DNA of 64,000 bases from Pelagerythrobacter sp041912895 (GTDB taxonomy: Bacteria > Pseudomonadota > Alphaproteobacteria > Sphingomonadales > Sphingomonadaceae): contig NZ_JAYSGI010000002.1 of NCBI RefSeq assembly GCF_041912895.1, positions 248,001 to 312,000 of the forward strand. The letters are read 5' to 3'. Both the position numbers and the translations under genes were made by a program. Positions 62,522 through 64,000 of this stretch are shown in pieces. Below the pieces are notes generated by a model. That model saw only the letters and a program-made list of their open reading frames with translations, did no database searches and had not been told where the DNA came from. Numbering within the stretch: the stretch's first letter is position 1; every line of letters starts with the position of its first letter.

Positions 62522-62588
62522 GCACGGCCGCAGGTGCTCGTCGCGCCTGCGACCCCGATATTCTTGCTATATATCAGTATCTTACGGG

Positions 62589-63569
62589 TTAGATATCGCC
62601 GCCGGTGAGGCGCTGACAGATGAGGTCGAGCTGATCGAGCGTTCGATAGCGGATCGTCACCGCGCCCGAACGCGGATCGGCGTCGGTCTTGATGCGCACG
62701 TTGAGCCCGAGGAATTCTTCCAGATGGCTCTGCACCGCGGCGATATCGGCGTCCTTGGCCGGGTCGCGCGAGCTGCGTGCCTGGCGCCGGGTCTCGCCAG
62801 CGCCCGGCTTGGCCGCGAGCTTCTCGACCTGCCGCACCGAGAGCTTCTGCGTTACCGCGCGCTTGGCCAGCTCGACCGCCGCGTCGTTGCCGATCAGCGC
62901 GCGCGCATGGCCCATCGACAGCCCGCCCTCCTCGACCATGTCGAGCACTTCTTCGGGCAAGCCCAACAGGCGCTGGAGGTTGGCGACATGGCTGCGCGAC
63001 TTGTCGACCAGCTGGGCGATCTCGGCCTGGGTCATGCCCTGCTTGTCGGCGAGCGCCTGATAGGCGCGCGCTTCCTCGACCGGGTTCAGATCCTCGCGCT
63101 GGATGTTCTCGATCAGCGCGAGCGCCATGACCTCGGCTTCATCGAGCTCGCGCACGAGCGCGGGTATCTCATGCAGCCGCGCCTTCTGCGCCGCGCGCCA
63201 GCGGCGTTCGCCCGCGACGAGCTGGTAGCGCCCACCCGCAAGCGGGCGGACGATAACCGGCTGGATCACGCCACGCTGGGCGATCGAGGCGGCGAGTTCC
63301 TCGAGCGCGGATTCGTCGAACCGGCGGCGCGGTTGTCCGGGCAGCGGTTCGATCGCGGAGGTCGCGATCGACGCGAGCCCCGAGCGCGGTGCGGCGGTCG
63401 AATTCGCGTCGTCTTCGGCCGAACCTTCGCCGTCTCGCCGGGCCAGCGGCTCCTCGCGCTGGGTTTCGCCAAGCAGCGCGCCGAGGCCCTTGCCGAGCTT
63501 CCTCTTGCGGTCGGCCGCAATGCGCGACGGGACCGAAAAACGCAGGATAGGGTCGTTGGGATCGCTCAT
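62589..63569 (-). CDS. parB: Chromosome partitioning protein ParB
   Basis: A 326-residue CTP-dependent clamp protein. The basic N-terminus RKRKLGKGLGALLGE is the ParA-stimulating region; the CTPase part has LPGQPRRRFDE, VAGERRWRAAQKA and LIENIQREDLNPVEEA; the helix-turn-helix near MTQAEIAQLVDKSRSHVANLQRL reads parS; and the C-terminal dimerisation domain ends DLICQRLTGGDI. It overlaps parA by ATGA. No parS palindrome was found in the window. Confidence 0.97.
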   Translation of the reverse strand: MSDPNDPILRFSVPSRIAADRKRKLGKGLGALLGETQREEPLARRDGEGSAEDDANSTAAPRSGLASIATSAIEPLPGQPRRRFDESALEELAASIAQRGVIQPVIVRPLAGGRYQLVAGERRWRAAQKARLHEIPALVRELDEAEVMALALIENIQREDLNPVEEARAYQALADKQGMTQAEIAQLVDKSRSHVANLQRLLGLPEEVLDMVEEGGLSMGHARALIGNDAAVELAKRAVTQKLSVRQVEKLAAKPGAGETRRQARSSRDPAKDADIAAVQSHLEEFLGLNVRIKTDADPRSGAVTIRYRTLDQLDLICQRLTGGDI

Positions 63570-64000
63570 GCGGCTTTCCTCTTTTCGGGCAGACGGCCGA
63601 TCAATTCACGTGCCAGCGCGATATAGGCGCGGCTGCCCGCGCACGAATGGTCGTAGACCAACGCCGGAAGCCCATGGCTCGGCGCTTCGGACAGGCGCAC
63701 GTTGCGCGGAATGACCGCTTCGAACACCAGCTTGCCCAAGCAATCGCGCACGTCGTCGGCGACCTGATCGGTCAGGCGGTTGCGGCGATCGAACATCGTC
63801 AGCACGACGCCGATGATGCCGAGATCAGGATTGAAGCGCTGCTGGACCCGCTCGACGGTCTGGAGGAGCTGGCTCAGCCCTTCTAGAGCGAAGAACTCGC
63901 ATTGGAGAGGTACCAGCAGCGTGTCGGCCGCGCCGAGCGCGTTTAGCGTCAACAGGCCGAGCGAAGGCGGGCAATCGATGAAGCAGATATCGTGGCCGCG
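63566..64000 (-). CDS. parA: Chromosome partitioning ATPase ParA (5' part outside window)
   Basis: The last about 144 codons of a ParA/Soj ATPase. The visible part starts inside the core with FIDCPPSLGLLTLNAL (Walker B region), followed by LVPLQCEFFALEGLSQL, LTMFDRRNRLTDQV, VIPRNVRLSEAPSHGLPALVYD and the end ELIGRLPEKRKAA, all typical of chromosomal ParA. The P-loop lies beyond position 64000. It is in the normal parA-parB order on the minus strand. Confidence 0.96.
   Translation of the reverse strand, partial: RGHDICFIDCPPSLGLLTLNALGAADTLLVPLQCEFFALEGLSQLLQTVERVQQRFNPDLGIIGVVLTMFDRRNRLTDQVADDVRDCLGKLVFEAVIPRNVRLSEAPSHGLPALVYDHSCAGSRAYIALARELIGRLPEKRKAA

Noticed and set aside
1..64000. CRISPR arrays, insertion sequences, prophage, tRNA or rRNA genes
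   Set aside because: No repeat-spacer pattern, transposase, integrase or phage gene was seen, and the intergenic gaps, all under 300 bp, hold no cloverleaf-like sequence with a GGTTCGA arm.

Overview
The window is high-GC, tightly packed bacterial chromosome, best read as an alphaproteobacterium of the order Sphingomonadales (the gene content resembles Erythrobacteraceae). The basis is the combination of trcR (DUF1013), a CarD-family regulator, DUF1192, Coq7, an Mg-type HemB, the ctpA-envC-rlmH-rsfS-nadD block, bactofilin with M23 peptidase, an SUV3-like helicase and parAB, together with four-base ATGA/GTGA gene overlaps almost everywhere. The taxonomic call is inference; no rRNA gene is present.

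Positions 1-24650 are a surface-polysaccharide island. It holds a Wza-type export lipoprotein (cut by the window edge), two O-antigen ligase/polymerase-type membrane proteins, a Wzx-type flippase, three glycosyltransferases, a small PglC-type phosphoglycosyl transferase, and a PglF/PglE/PglD-like set (dehydratase, aminotransferase, acetyltransferase). That set is the gene content expected for making a UDP-2,4-diamino-trideoxyhexose such as UDP-N,N'-diacetylbacillosamine as the first sugar. A UDP-HexNAc 6-dehydrogenase (TviB/WbpO type) and a nucleotide-sugar epimerase would supply an acidic sugar. Decorating enzymes are a polysaccharide pyruvyl transferase, a sulfotransferase, an acyltransferase-3 and a membrane alkaline-phosphatase-superfamily protein that looks more like a phospho-transferase than a sulfatase. 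The least understood part is a HAD phosphatase plus a nucleotidyltransferase-kinase fusion at the left, mirrored at 14290-15380 by a nucleotidyltransferase plus a HAD relative with a broken catalytic motif.

Positions 24672-41060 are core genes: an unknown secreted protein, coq7-dsbB, ctpA-envC-rlmH-rsfS-nadD, an M23 peptidase-bactofilin pair, an acyl-CoA ligase, trcR, a glycosyltransferase with an LpxH-like phosphoesterase, a quinone oxidoreductase, DUF1192 and clpA. The clpA gene is followed by a REP-type double palindrome.

Positions 41113-64000 hold a ligase-associated exonuclease and ATP-dependent DNA ligase, a gamma-carbonic anhydrase, a membrane/spermidine-synthase-like fusion, two GNAT acetyltransferases, hemB, a second active M23 peptidase, an SUV3-like helicase with an S4 protein and ferredoxin, and carD with a strong terminator. 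These are followed by a DUF2807 lipoprotein, tsaC, an acyl-CoA dehydrogenase, a DUF815-like ATPase, a sorbosone-dehydrogenase-like protein, fRMsr, a glycine-zipper protein, parB and the C-terminal part of parA. The parAB pair suggests the replication origin is not far to the right.

The observations most worth checking are: nadD and the DNA ligase have no ATG, GTG or TTG available for their conserved N-termini and seem to start at CTG; a shared palindromic operator-like motif sits in the divergent pglF/aminotransferase promoter and upstream of the DUF2807 gene; and the HAD/nucleotidyltransferase/kinase modules in the glycan island suggest an undescribed phospho-activated decoration.
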